From: Aeolococcus sp050734155
Lineage (GTDB): Bacteria; Chloroflexota; Dormibacteria; Aeolococcales; Aeolococcaceae
Assembly: GCA_050734155.1 (NCBI GenBank)
Contig: JBOHUD010000036.1
Span: 24,130-88,129 of the forward strand
Direction: 5' to 3'
Length of the DNA stretch: 64,000 bases
The position numbers and the translations under genes were made by a program. Position 1 is the first letter of the stretch. Each line of letters begins with the position of its first letter. The notes below the pieces were generated by a model. It was not told the origin of the DNA. It worked only from the letters and a program-made list of their open reading frames with translations, and searched no databases. Positions 43,744 to 52,510 of this stretch are shown one piece after another.

Positions 43744-44865
43744 TCAGCTGATCAGCCCGCGCGCTCTCAGCTCGGCGATCGCCTCCTCGGTGCGGTCCAC
43801 CGGGGTCTCGGTGGCCACCCATTCCGCCAGGCGGCGCAGCCCCAGGGCGCGGTCCGCCTGGGGGATGAAGCCGAGCAGCTCCCGGGCCCGGGTGGCGTCG
43901 GCCCAGCAGTGGCGGATGTCGCCGGCCCGCCAGCGCCGGCTGATCTCCGGCTCGATGCCCGGGGCGAGGTGCTCGGCAAGGCCGGCGGCCAGCTCGGCCA
44001 CGGTCATGGAGCGCCCCGTGCCGACGTTGACGGCGGCGCCGACCGCGCGCTGTGCGCTCATGGCGAGCAGGTTGGCGCGCACCACGTCGTCGACGTGGAC
44101 GAGGTCGCGCTGCTGCAGGCCGTCCTCGAAGACCAGCGGCCGGCGGCCGCTCAGCAGCCGGGTGCAGAACACCGCGGCCACGCCCGTGTAGGGATTGCCC
44201 AGCGCCTGGCGGGGTCCGTACACGTTGAGGTAGCGCAGCGCGACGCACTCCAGGCCGTGGGCGCCGCCGGTGATCAGCACCAGCTGCTCGGCCGCCAGCT
44301 TGCCGACCGCGTACGGCGAGGTGGGACGGAGGCGGAAGTCCTCCTGGGTGGGGACCGGCTCGACGAAGCCGCGGCAGTGAGGGCAGCGTGGCTCCCAGCG
44401 CTGCGCCTCCAGGTCGGCCGCCTCGCGAGGCAGCGCTGCCACCGTGCCATGCTCGGCGCAGCGGTAGGCACCGTCGCCGTACACCACCATGGAGCTGGCG
44501 GCCACCACCCGGCGCACCGCGTCGCGGCGGCGCAGCACCTCCTCCATGAGGATGGCGGTGCCGCGCGCGTTGACGTCGATGTAGCGGGCCATCTCGTACA
44601 TCGACTGGCCGTTGCCGACCACGCCGCCCTGGTGGAAGACGACCTCGACGCCCTCGAGCGCCCCGGCCACGGCGCGGGGATCACAGAGGTCGCCGACGAT
44701 CAGGCGCGCGCCCTGGTTGACGAAGCGCGGGACTCCGCCCTCGTGCGCCTGCGCGTCGAGGTTGTCGAGCACGGTCACCTCGAGGCCGCGCTCCAGCAGG
44801 GCATCGACCAGGTGCGAGCCCACGAAGCCCGCCCCGCCGGTGACCAGGGCGCGCGCCGGGCTCAT
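43744..44865 (-). CDS. NAD-dependent sugar epimerase/dehydratase (extended SDR) with zinc-ribbon-like insert
   Basis: 373 residues from ATG at 44865, overlapping the DUF2079 stop as ATGA. Rossmann motif ALVTGGAGFVGSHLVDALLERG, FHQGGVVGNGQSMYE, active-site SSMVVYGDG and Tyr-x3-Lys in SPYAVGKLAAEQL, then ALRYLNVYGPRQ and RDLVHVDDVVRA. Between about residues 135 and 165 is an insert with CAEHG and RCPHCRG that could bind zinc. UDP-hexose 4-epimerase or a related reaction is likely. Last gene of the glycosylation operon. Confidence 0.88.
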   Translation of the reverse strand: MSPARALVTGGAGFVGSHLVDALLERGLEVTVLDNLDAQAHEGGVPRFVNQGARLIVGDLCDPRAVAGALEGVEVVFHQGGVVGNGQSMYEMARYIDVNARGTAILMEEVLRRRDAVRRVVAASSMVVYGDGAYRCAEHGTVAALPREAADLEAQRWEPRCPHCRGFVEPVPTQEDFRLRPTSPYAVGKLAAEQLVLITGGAHGLECVALRYLNVYGPRQALGNPYTGVAAVFCTRLLSGRRPLVFEDGLQQRDLVHVDDVVRANLLAMSAQRAVGAAVNVGTGRSMTVAELAAGLAEHLAPGIEPEISRRWRAGDIRHCWADATRARELLGFIPQADRALGLRRLAEWVATETPVDRTEEAIAELRARGLIS

Positions 44866-46271
44866 GAGCGCTCCCAGAGAACGACGCCGGCGGCGGCCGA
44901 CACCCTGTGGAACTCGGCCGGCAGCTGCGCCAGGGCGTCCACGTACCCGGCCCGCAGCGACTGCAGGCTGACCGCTGAGCCGCTGTCGACCACCACCCAG
45001 CGCGCCCCCCGGATGTCGGGGAACTCGGTGATCTGGGGGCGCTCGCTGAGGTGGGCGACCAGCTCCGTCGACGCCGCCACCCGCGCACCGGCGGGGACGC
45101 GATCGAGCACGCCCTGGACCGCGCCCCGCCGCTGCAGGCCGGCCACATCGACACCACGCGCGGCGAGGTCGATCGTCAGGGGCACGGCGCCGATCGCCGC
45201 CGCCACCGCGAGCAGCGCCAGCGGTCGCCGCACCCGGGGGTGGCGCAGCCCGGCCCACCCCTGCGCCCGCCGCCAGCCCAGCAGGGCGCACGCCAGCAGC
45301 AGCGGGAACGCCTCGGCGCCGTAGTGGAGCTGCAGCGACGACTGCAGCGGGTCGCTGCTCAAAAGGCCGACGGCCAGGGGCGGCAGGGCAGCCAGCAGCG
45401 CCCATCCCGAGAGCAGCGGCAGCAGTGCCAGCGGCAGCAGCGCCACCGCCAGGCCCTGCAGCGGGGCCGCCATGACCAGGTGGTGGAGCCAGGTCAGGGG
45501 ATCGGTGACCAGACCGGCCGCGATCTGCAGGGGGCCGGTGGCATGGCCCTGGGCACCGAGATACGCGTAGCGCGCCACCAGGTCCGCGGGCCGGCCCTGG
45601 CGGATGGCGGGCATGTAGGCGCCGACCACGGCGGCGAAGCCGGCGAGGGCCGCGGCCGACAGCACCAGGCCGCCGCGGCGGTGCTCGGTGCGCCAGATCA
45701 GCCAGCCGACCCCGGCCACCACCAGGAACGCGTCCTCCTTGAGCAGCACCAGCACGGCGCAGCAGGCGGCGACGGCGAGCCAGCGCCGCCGGCAGGCGGC
45801 CTCGAGGGCCAGCAGCGCCAGCAGAGGCGTCAGCGCCTCGCTGTGGTAGTCGAACCCCACGGTGCGCAGGATCAGCGGGCTCAGAGCGGTGGCCAGGGCG
45901 GCGATCAGCGGCACCGCGCCGCTGCGCGCGAACCAGCAGCGCGCCAGCCGCCACGCCGCCAATGGCGCCAGGGCGAGAGCCGTGCTGTTTATGACCAGCA
46001 GCCAGACCGGGGTGGCGACCAGACGGTCGAGCTGGGCCCACGCCAGCAGGATCGGCTCCCAGTGCTGGCCGCGGAAGTCGTAGCCGAGAAAGGTGGTGGC
46101 CCAGCCCCGGCCGGCGCTGAGGTTGCTGGTCAGCTGGGCGAAGAACCCGAGGTCATACGCCGGGGCGTGGTAGGTCAGGTAGCGGAGCACCTCGAGGCCG
46201 GTGTAGACGAGGAGGCAGAGGCCGACCAGGCTGGCGATGGGGCCGCGCCCAGACCACCATCGCCGGCTCAC
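44862..46271 (-). CDS. DUF2079 family polytopic membrane protein
   Basis: 469 residues with about ten hydrophobic segments. Family signs at the N-terminus: YDLGFFAQLTSNLSAGRGWATTF and GQHWEPILLAWAQLDRL, and FDYHSEALTPLLALLALEAACRR, LKEDAFLVVAGVGWLIW. DUF2079 proteins look like GT-C glycosyltransferases that use lipid-linked sugars. Overlaps the gene on each side by 4 bases. Confidence 0.87.
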   Translation of the reverse strand: MSRRWWSGRGPIASLVGLCLLVYTGLEVLRYLTYHAPAYDLGFFAQLTSNLSAGRGWATTFLGYDFRGQHWEPILLAWAQLDRLVATPVWLLVINSTALALAPLAAWRLARCWFARSGAVPLIAALATALSPLILRTVGFDYHSEALTPLLALLALEAACRRRWLAVAACCAVLVLLKEDAFLVVAGVGWLIWRTEHRRGGLVLSAAALAGFAAVVGAYMPAIRQGRPADLVARYAYLGAQGHATGPLQIAAGLVTDPLTWLHHLVMAAPLQGLAVALLPLALLPLLSGWALLAALPPLAVGLLSSDPLQSSLQLHYGAEAFPLLLACALLGWRRAQGWAGLRHPRVRRPLALLAVAAAIGAVPLTIDLAARGVDVAGLQRRGAVQGVLDRVPAGARVAASTELVAHLSERPQITEFPDIRGARWVVVDSGSAVSLQSLRAGYVDALAQLPAEFHRVSAAAGVVLWERS

Positions 46272-46918
46272 CGGACGGAGGCCCGCATCCCCGCCAGCAC
46301 CGCTGCCGTGCGGGGGGCACGGGCAGCCTCCCCGGGGGACGCGCAGAGCCGGTCGAGATCACCGGGCTCGTCGATGTCGTACCAGGGTGGCAGCACCCGC
46401 GGGGCGCGCCCGTCAGCACGGAGCGCCGCGACCGTCTGCCTGGCGGTGGCGGGGCTGCTCCAGGTGACCCCGTCGAGGAGGTCGCCGAGGGGGCGATCGA
46501 CGCCCAGCGCGACCCAGCCGCCGTCGGCGGCCGGGATCAGCGTGCTGGCGGCGCTCTCCAGCCCGGTGAATGCCGCCTCCACCAGGGCGGCCGGCAGGGT
46601 GGGGCAGTCGCTGCCCAGGATCACGACCGCGCCGGCGCCGAGCAGGAAGGCGGCGTCGACCGCGGCGGCGATGCGGTCGCCGAGGCCCCCCTCCGCCTGG
46701 GGAACCAGGACACCCCGGGGGGCCAGGGGCGGCAGCAGCCAGGCGGGCCCGGTGGAGGCGACCAGGGTGGCGTCGGCGGCCTCCCCCGACCAGGCGAGCA
46801 CGTCCTCGAGGAAGGCCAGCGCCAGCCGGTCGGTGGTGGCGCCATCGAGCGACGAACGCAGTCGCGACTTGCCCGTCCCCGGCGCCGGCGCCCGGGCCAG
46901 CACGCACAGGACGTTCAC
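46268..46918 (-). CDS. DUF2064/TIGR04282-family nucleotidyl- or glycosyl-transferase
   Basis: 216 residues from GTG at 46918, overlapping the next gene as GTGA. Characteristic motifs: LCVLARAPAPGTGKSRLRSSL, QAEGGLGDRIAAAVDAAF, VILGSDCPTLPAALVEAAF, IPAADGGWVALGVDR, PPWYDIDEPGDLDRL. The GSDCPTL and DGGWVALG segments mark the DUF2064 family, a GT-A-like fold often found next to family 2 glycosyltransferases, as here. Substrate unknown. Confidence 0.87.
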   Translation of the reverse strand: MNVLCVLARAPAPGTGKSRLRSSLDGATTDRLALAFLEDVLAWSGEAADATLVASTGPAWLLPPLAPRGVLVPQAEGGLGDRIAAAVDAAFLLGAGAVVILGSDCPTLPAALVEAAFTGLESAASTLIPAADGGWVALGVDRPLGDLLDGVTWSSPATARQTVAALRADGRAPRVLPPWYDIDEPGDLDRLCASPGEAARAPRTAAVLAGMRASVR

Positions 46919-47619
46919 CGCGGCCGCGACCTGGCCGCCGGCTCGCTGAGCAGCACGCGGGAGATGTCCCACGACGCCGCCAGCGAGCCACGCAACGACC
47001 CGCCCACCTTGCTGCGGCCGGCACTGCGCTCGTGGTAGCCGACGGGAACGGACGCGATCCTGGCGCCGCGCCCCGCCGCCCTGGCCAGCACCTGCGCCGC
47101 CCAGGCGAACCGCGACCCCGCCAGGTCGAGGTCGCGCAGCGTGCTCGCCCGCACCGCCCGGTAGGGGCAGAGCTCGGGCAGGGCGACGCCGTGGCGGCGC
47201 AGCAGCAGGCCGATCACCCTGTTGCCGAGCCGCTGGTGGACGGGCATGAGGCGCCGGTCGCAGCGGCGCACCCCGCCCACCAGGTCGGCGCGGTCCTCGA
47301 CGATGGGTGCGATCAGCCCGGGGATGTCCTCGGGAGCCATGCTCCCGTCCCCGTCGAGGAAGACCAGCACGTCGCACTCGCCGGCCGCGTCGACGCCGGC
47401 ACGGCAGGCGTGGCCGTAGCCGCGACGCGCCACCGGCACCACCGTGGCGGTGGCGGCACGGGCGACCGCCGCGGTGGCGTCGCTGCTGCCGTTGTCGGCG
47501 ACCACGATGTGGGCGTCGAGGGTGCGCCGGATCCGAGCGATCACGGCAGCGATGCTGCCCGCCTCGTTGAGCGCCGGGATGATCACCGCGATGCGCGGGC
47601 CGGCGGCGTCCGCGCTCAT
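46915..47619 (-). CDS. Family 2 glycosyltransferase (dolichyl-phosphate sugar synthase-like)
   Basis: 234 residues. IAVIIPALNEAGSIAAVIARI, VVADNGSSDATAAVA, GYGHACRAGVDAAG, the DxD-type site FLDGDGSMAPEDI, and YRAVRASTLRDL. No C-terminal membrane segment. Sits between an aminotransferase and a DUF2064 protein in one operon; a lipid-linked sugar or cobalamin-type precursor product is possible. Overlaps both neighbours by 4 bases. Confidence 0.88.
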   Translation of the reverse strand: MSADAAGPRIAVIIPALNEAGSIAAVIARIRRTLDAHIVVADNGSSDATAAVARAATATVVPVARRGYGHACRAGVDAAGECDVLVFLDGDGSMAPEDIPGLIAPIVEDRADLVGGVRRCDRRLMPVHQRLGNRVIGLLLRRHGVALPELCPYRAVRASTLRDLDLAGSRFAWAAQVLARAAGRGARIASVPVGYHERSAGRSKVGGSLRGSLAASWDISRVLLSEPAARSRPR

Positions 47620-48755
47620 CGCCCCATCGCCTCGCCGAGGCGGGTCAGCGCCTCGGTGAACGAGGCGGGAGCGGACCCCAGCCCGAGGCGCACCCGGTTG
47701 GGCTCGCCGAAGAGCCGTCCTGGGACCACTCCCACGTCGCGGCGGCGCAGGGTGGCCACCAGCTCGTCGATTCCCCGGCGGGGAGAGAGAGCGGGGAAGG
47801 CCACGAGCCCGTCGACGGGCGGCGACCAGCGCCCCCCGTCGCCCACCTGGGCGAGGAGGCGGCAGAGGCTCGCCAGGTTGGCCCGGGCGGCAGCGGTCAC
47901 CCGTCGGAGGAGCACATCGGCATTCTCCAGGGCGACGGCGGCGATGTGCTCCGACAGCGTGCCGCTGGCCACGGTGGTGGCGTCCTTGGCCGCGCTCGCG
48001 CCTGCGGCCAGGTTCGCATCCGCCGTGGCCAGCCAGCCGATGCGCAGCCCCCCCAATCCCAGCGACTTGCTGACGTCGCCGAGGACGGCGGTGATCCCGC
48101 GCCTGAACCCGCGCGACTGCACCGCCGAGGGCGCGTGGGGATCGAGCGTCCCCCGGGCCACCTCGTCGACGACGAGGAGCGCTCCGCTGCGTGCGCAGCA
48201 GTCGGCCAGCTCGTCCAGCTCAGCCAGCGAGGCGCGCGCGCCGCTGGGATTGTGCGGGCTGTTGACGACGACCAGGCTCGTCGCCGGCGTGACCTGCTCC
48301 ATCAGCTCGTCGAAGCGCAGCCCGCGGACAGGGTCCCAGACGCGGGCGAGCCGCAGCCTCCGGCCCGCCGCGGCGGGCGCGCTCAGCAGCGCGCCGTAGG
48401 CGGGTGTGCCCACGAGCACATCGCCACCAGCGGCGGTGGCCAGGCAGAGGAGGAGGAGGGCCTCGACCGCACCGCCGCTGACGACCACGCTCGCCGCCTC
48501 GCCGGCGCCGAGGCTGCGCCGGATCGCCGCGATGATCCGGCCGCCACCGCGGCCGGGACCATAGTCGAGCGGCAGGGCCATGATCTCGCCGGCGCTGGCG
48601 CCGGTGAGCTCGAGAAGCTCACCCAGGCTGAGGCTGGGGGCGCCGCTGCGCGCCAGGTCGCGCCCCAGCGGGGGGCCCTGCTCCGCGAACCAGCGATCCA
48701 CGCTGAGGCCGCCTTCCGGGGCGGCGCGGCCGTGCGCAGTCGTCAGCCAATCCAC
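47616..48755 (-). CDS. PLP-dependent aminotransferase class I/II
   Basis: 379 residues. Fold type I pattern: VVSGGAVEALLLLCLATAAGGDVLVGTPAYGALL, NSPHNPSGARASLAELDEL, LLVVDEVARGTLDPHA, and the PLP lysine in VSKSLGLGGLRIGWLAT. The final Arg that binds the substrate carboxylate is in NRVRLGLGSAP. Histidinol-phosphate- or aspartate-aminotransferase-like; exact substrate unclear. First gene of the operon with the two transferases. Confidence 0.88.
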   Translation of the reverse strand: MDWLTTAHGRAAPEGGLSVDRWFAEQGPPLGRDLARSGAPSLSLGELLELTGASAGEIMALPLDYGPGRGGGRIIAAIRRSLGAGEAASVVVSGGAVEALLLLCLATAAGGDVLVGTPAYGALLSAPAAAGRRLRLARVWDPVRGLRFDELMEQVTPATSLVVVNSPHNPSGARASLAELDELADCCARSGALLVVDEVARGTLDPHAPSAVQSRGFRRGITAVLGDVSKSLGLGGLRIGWLATADANLAAGASAAKDATTVASGTLSEHIAAVALENADVLLRRVTAAARANLASLCRLLAQVGDGGRWSPPVDGLVAFPALSPRRGIDELVATLRRRDVGVVPGRLFGEPNRVRLGLGSAPASFTEALTRLGEAMGR

Positions 48756-48809
48756 GTTCAGAAATACTCCGCGGCGCGCACGCCTGGATCATCGTGGACG
48801 TGCACCTCC

Positions 48810-48815
48810 TACCAT
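48810..48815 (+). promoter_or_regulatory. Candidate leaderless -10 element for the MTA phosphorylase
   Basis: TACCAT lies 9 bases before the GTG at 48825; no ribosome-binding site intervenes. The same hexamer and spacing precede the Phd antitoxin gene. Confidence 0.4.
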
Positions 48816-48824
48816 CACCGCCCT

Positions 48825-49634
48825 GTGGAGGGAGCGCGCGCCAGGGTGGGCGTCATCGGCGGATCCGGTCTCTACCGGCTGGCCTCCGCGATGAGCACGC
48901 TGGCGGTGTCGACGCCATACGGCGACGCCAGTGATTCGATCGACGTGTGCCGCATCGGTGCGGTGGACGTGGCCTTCCTGGCGCGGCACGGGCGCGGCCA
49001 CACCATCCCCCCGCACCGCATCAACCACCGCGCCAACCTCTGGGCGCTGCACTCGCTCGGGGTGACCCGGCTGATCGCCCCCTCGGCGGTGGGCAGCCTC
49101 CGGGTGGGCATCGCCCCCGGCGATGTGGTCATCTGCGACCAATTCATCGACCACACCGGCGGCCGTCACCACACCACCTTCTTCGATGGCCCCGAGGTGG
49201 CCCACGCCACCATGGCCGACCCCTACTGTGCGGAGCTGCGACCGCTGGCCGCGGAAGCCTGCCGCGGCGCGGGCTTCACCGTCCACGATTCCGGGACAGT
49301 CACTGTCGTCTCCGGTCCGCGCTTCGCCACCCGCGCCGAGTCGCGGCGCTTCCGCGCCGAGGGCGGGGAGGTCATCAACATGACCCAGTTCCCCGAGGTG
49401 GCGCTGGCCCGTGAGCTCGGTCTCTGCTACGTCAACCTCGCGCTGGTCACCGACTACGACGTGGGCGTCGAGGACAGGCCCGAGCACGCGGCGGTCACCC
49501 AGGACGCGGTGATCGCCCGCCTCGCCGAGCACAGCGCCGCGCTGCACCGCGCCCTGGTGCAGCTGGCGAGCCGTGCCGGCGCCCCGCCCGGGTGCAGCTG
49601 CGCAGCGATGCGCGCTGTGCCGCTCGCCCACTAG
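48825..49634 (+). CDS. S-methyl-5'-thioadenosine phosphorylase-family protein
   Basis: 269 residues from GTG at 48825 (GTG at 48846 is an alternative). RVGVIGGSGLYRL binds phosphate, followed by ARHGRGHTIPPHRINHRANLWALHSLGVTRLIAPSAVGSL, EVAHATMADPYC, SGPRFATRAESRRFR, and NMTQFPEVALARELGLCYVNLALVTDYDVG. These are purine-nucleoside-phosphorylase family 2 (MTAP) signatures. It splits methylthioadenosine to adenine and the ribose-phosphate for methionine salvage. The C-terminal 15 residues hold two extra cysteines. Confidence 0.88.
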   Translation: MEGARARVGVIGGSGLYRLASAMSTLAVSTPYGDASDSIDVCRIGAVDVAFLARHGRGHTIPPHRINHRANLWALHSLGVTRLIAPSAVGSLRVGIAPGDVVICDQFIDHTGGRHHTTFFDGPEVAHATMADPYCAELRPLAAEACRGAGFTVHDSGTVTVVSGPRFATRAESRRFRAEGGEVINMTQFPEVALARELGLCYVNLALVTDYDVGVEDRPEHAAVTQDAVIARLAEHSAALHRALVQLASRAGAPPGCSCAAMRAVPLAH

Positions 49635-49658
49635 GGCGGCCACCGGACGGGCGCGCCG

Positions 49659-49832
49659 TCAGGGGGTGTGCTGCGCGAACAGGGAGCCGAACAGACCGGT
49701 GAGCAGGACGATCAGCAGCGACGCCACGATGAGCAGGAGCACCGTCGCCTGGAGGCCCACCAGGATCCGCCAGGCGGTGTCCTGGCGGCGGGGGCGGCGG
49801 CTGCCGCCGGCCACCTGGGGGGGCCGGCTCAC
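49659..49832 (-). CDS. 57-residue single-helix membrane protein coupled to the Mo enzyme
   Basis: MSRPPQVAGGSRRPRRQDTA, WRILVGLQATVLLLIVASLL then IVLLTGLFGSLFAQHTP. A basic N-terminus and one long hydrophobic helix. The GTG at 49832 overlaps the stop of the molybdenum oxidoreductase gene as GTGA, so synthesis is coupled. A structural or heme-lining subunit of that membrane enzyme is a reasonable inference. No family recognised. Confidence 0.65.
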   Translation of the reverse strand: MSRPPQVAGGSRRPRRQDTAWRILVGLQATVLLLIVASLLIVLLTGLFGSLFAQHTP

Positions 49833-51067
49833 GGCCGCCTGCCCGCGGGGTCCTTGGGCAGCAACCTGCCGGTGATGGTGGGGTTCTTGAAGTCGAGATG
49901 CTGGCCCAGGTAGTTCTCGGCGGTGTCGGATCGCACCTGCAGCTCATCGACCCACTTGATGTTGGACTCGCCGACCACCCCGGGGACCATCAGGCGCGCG
50001 GGATATCCGTGGGTGTCGTTGAGGCGCACCCCGTTGACATGGGTCACCAGCAGCGCGCCGGCGCCGAGCATCTGGGCGCGCCCGTGGTCCCAGTGGTACC
50101 CGCTGGTGCTCCGCACCAGCACGTGGGTGAACGCCGGGCTGGCCCCCGCCATGGTCAGCAGGGTGCTGATGGGCACGCCGCGCCACGTCCGGGTCGCGGT
50201 CCAGCCGTCGACGCAGTTGATCGCGTAGGTGTGCTCCTCGGCGGGCAGCGCGAGCAGCCGCGCCTCGGTGAGCTCGAGCGTCTGGGCGACGAGCCCGGTG
50301 ACTCGCAGACGCCAGCGGGCGGCGTCGACCACCTGCGGGCCGCCCTCGAAGTTCATCGATGGGAAGTCGAGCGCACCCGCGCCGGTCTTGAGCGGTTCGA
50401 GCCAGCCCAGCTGCGACCATGGCCACGATGACGCCCCGGCGCCGAGAGCTGCTCCGAAGGCGATCCCGCCGCCGATCAGCGCGCGGCGTGTGATCGCGCC
50501 CGCCGGTGCGGCTGCTGCGCCGGGATCCGCAGCGGCCGGCATGCCGGCCAGGTCGGCGGCGGCGTCGCGGTGGGCATCGCGCGCGTGCAGCACGATGTGG
50601 ATGATCACCACGCTCACGAATGTGAACGCGGCCACGTTGTGGATCGCCGTCCAGGGCAGGTTGAACTGGTTCTGGTAACTCCACATCTCCACGCCGCTGG
50701 CGACCAGGATGATGGCTGAGCCGATCAGCGCCGGGGCGATGATCCGGGCCAGGGGCAGGGGCGGTCCGGCGTCGTGGTACGCCTGCTTGCCGGTGTAGTA
50801 CCTGCTGAAACGGTAACCCGTGCTGGCCAGCTTGATGGCGATCAGCGGCATCAGCATGAATCCCACGAAGAAGTGCACCGGGCGCACCACGTCGTACAGC
50901 GGACCGACCGGCAGGGTGACGTTGTACGTCAGCAGTGCAAAGAACAGGGCGCTGATCACCTGCAGGGTGACCAGCGCCAGGAGCACCACCCCGGCCAGCG
51001 AGGTCAGGCGCGTGTTGCCCGCAACACCCTCGCGGGGAGGAGGAGGGGGGTGCTTCGCCGACTTCAC
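49829..51067 (-). CDS. Membrane-anchored molybdopterin-dependent oxidoreductase (cytochrome b561-like domain fused to sulfite-oxidase fold)
   Basis: About 412 residues from GTG at 51067; the frame extends to 51133. The N-terminal 170 residues have four membrane helices with histidines in VRPVHFFVGFML, TAIHNVAAFTFV and VVIIHIVLHARDAHRDA that could hold two hemes. A linker and a fifth hydrophobic stretch (RRALIGGGIAFGAALGAG) lead to the SUOX-type domain: YAINCVDGWTATRTWRGVPI with the Mo-ligand Cys, then HGYPARLMVPGVVGESNIKWVDEL. Electrons probably pass between the quinone pool and the Mo site outside the membrane. Substrate unknown; MsrP-like or sulfite oxidase-like chemistry is possible. Confidence 0.85.
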   Translation of the reverse strand: MKSAKHPPPPPREGVAGNTRLTSLAGVVLLALVTLQVISALFFALLTYNVTLPVGPLYDVVRPVHFFVGFMLMPLIAIKLASTGYRFSRYYTGKQAYHDAGPPLPLARIIAPALIGSAIILVASGVEMWSYQNQFNLPWTAIHNVAAFTFVSVVIIHIVLHARDAHRDAAADLAGMPAAADPGAAAAPAGAITRRALIGGGIAFGAALGAGASSWPWSQLGWLEPLKTGAGALDFPSMNFEGGPQVVDAARWRLRVTGLVAQTLELTEARLLALPAEEHTYAINCVDGWTATRTWRGVPISTLLTMAGASPAFTHVLVRSTSGYHWDHGRAQMLGAGALLVTHVNGVRLNDTHGYPARLMVPGVVGESNIKWVDELQVRSDTAENYLGQHLDFKNPTITGRLLPKDPAGRRP

Positions 51068-51142
51068 GTCTCGACCATGCTGACGGTGGGTGGCATTGAC
51101 CGGACGCCTCCTGTTGCGCAGGCGCCCGGCCAATCGATGTCG

Positions 51143-52354
51143 TTAGCTCGTCGCTGCCGTGGCGATGATATGCACCACTCCCAGAGGGATGCCAGCGCTG
51201 AACACGCTCACCCCGAATGTGGAGTTGAGCGCGCTGGCCGCGGTCGCCGACAGCTTGGCGACGGTGCCGTCGAGGTGGATCTGACCGGAGGCGTCGGTGG
51301 TCATGGTGACCTTGCTGCCGTCGAGGTCGAGCAGCGGCACCACGGCGCCGGAGCCGCCCACGGTGGCGTACAGCTCGGAGTTGCCGGGGTTGACCATGAA
51401 GTCGGTGACGGTCAGCGACTTCCCACCCGCCGCGAAGGTCAGTCCGCCGTCATGGCTGATCAGGCCGCGGATGAAGGGCAGGCTCGTCTGCGGGAACACC
51501 GCCGCGTAGCCGTTGGTGATCGGGAAGGTCACGGTCAAGCCGTTGGTGGTCGAGGCCGTCGCCGGCCCGACCGGGGTCACCGTCACGCCGTGCTGCTGCA
51601 GCACCATGGCGGTGGCGGGGTCGACGTTCACCGACGTGCTCTGGCCGGAGAGCTGCTCGACCTGGGCCTTGGGTGCACCACCGGGATCGGGAGTGCCGGT
51701 GGCTGTGATGTGCACCACGCCGAGGGGGATGCCCGCGGTGAAGACGGACACGCCGAAGGTGGCGTTGAGCGCGTCAGCGGCGGCTGAGGTCAGCTTGGCA
51801 ATCGTGCCGTCGAGGTGGACACCGGACGCGTCGGTGGTGATCTTGACCTGGCTGCCGTCGAGGGCGAGCAGCGGGACGCCCTTGCCACCGACTGTGGCGG
51901 TCAGCGTCGAGGTGCCCGGGTTGACGACGAAGTCGGTGGCGGTCAGTGACTTGCCGCCGGCGGAGAAGGTCAGCCCACCGCTGTGGCTGAAGGTGCCGCG
52001 AACGAAGGGGAGGTCGTTCTGCGGGTAGATCGCCACGTACCCCGTGGTGATCGGAAAGCTGGCCTCGACAGTCCCGTTGACCATCGCCGCCGTGGCCGGG
52101 GCCACCGGTGCCACCGACACGCCGTGCTGCTGCAGCACCATCGCGGTGCTGGGATCGAGGTCAACCTTGGTGGTCGCACCGGTGAGGTTGAGGATCGCTG
52201 CGGAGGGCGCCGCGGCGTGGCTGCTGCTGGTGTTCGGGTTTGCCCCCGACGAGCCGGCGCTCGACGAGGTGGCGGTGGAACTGCCGCACGCGGCCACCAG
52301 GCCGAGGGTGGCCATGGCTCCCACCGTGAGGGCGAGTCGTGGGGTTCTCAACAT
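51143..52354 (-). CDS. Lipoprotein with two tandem repeats of an unknown domain
   Basis: 403 residues. Signal peptide and lipobox LGLVAACGSS. After a Ser/Ala-rich linker, two copies of a domain of about 165 residues follow (near 55-215 and 230-400). Each copy has KVDLDPSTAMVLQQHGV/NVDPATAMVLQQHGV, FPITTGY/FPITNGY, LPFVRG/LPFIRG, GGLTFSAGGKSLTATDFVVNPG and NATFGVSVFTAGIPLGVVH. Conservation between them is very high over long stretches. AGGAG lies 6 bases before ATG. Function unknown; surface location is likely. Confidence 0.8.
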   Translation of the reverse strand: MLRTPRLALTVGAMATLGLVAACGSSTATSSSAGSSGANPNTSSSHAAAPSAAILNLTGATTKVDLDPSTAMVLQQHGVSVAPVAPATAAMVNGTVEASFPITTGYVAIYPQNDLPFVRGTFSHSGGLTFSAGGKSLTATDFVVNPGTSTLTATVGGKGVPLLALDGSQVKITTDASGVHLDGTIAKLTSAAADALNATFGVSVFTAGIPLGVVHITATGTPDPGGAPKAQVEQLSGQSTSVNVDPATAMVLQQHGVTVTPVGPATASTTNGLTVTFPITNGYAAVFPQTSLPFIRGLISHDGGLTFAAGGKSLTVTDFMVNPGNSELYATVGGSGAVVPLLDLDGSKVTMTTDASGQIHLDGTVAKLSATAASALNSTFGVSVFSAGIPLGVVHIIATAATS

Positions 52355-52510
52355 GAATTGCTCCTATCAAAATATCCACCGGCGGCGGACTTGCTTCAGC
52401 CCTCTATACGGGCCGGCGTCGCCGCCAGATCACCGGGATCGAGACGACGGGGCGTCGTCCCGCGCGCCGCGCGACGCGCGCGCACGTGGTCAGGCGCGCT
52501 GAGAGGAGGG

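Noticed and set aside
43744..46041. 765-residue single frame spanning epimerase and half of DUF2079
   Set aside because: The upstream half is a shadow frame; an ATGA overlap at 44,862-44,865 defines separate genes.
51143..52354. HtaA-type heme-binding domain in the repeat lipoprotein
   Set aside because: The GGLTF...GGKSLT stretch recalls that family, but conserved Tyr/His ligands could not be identified.
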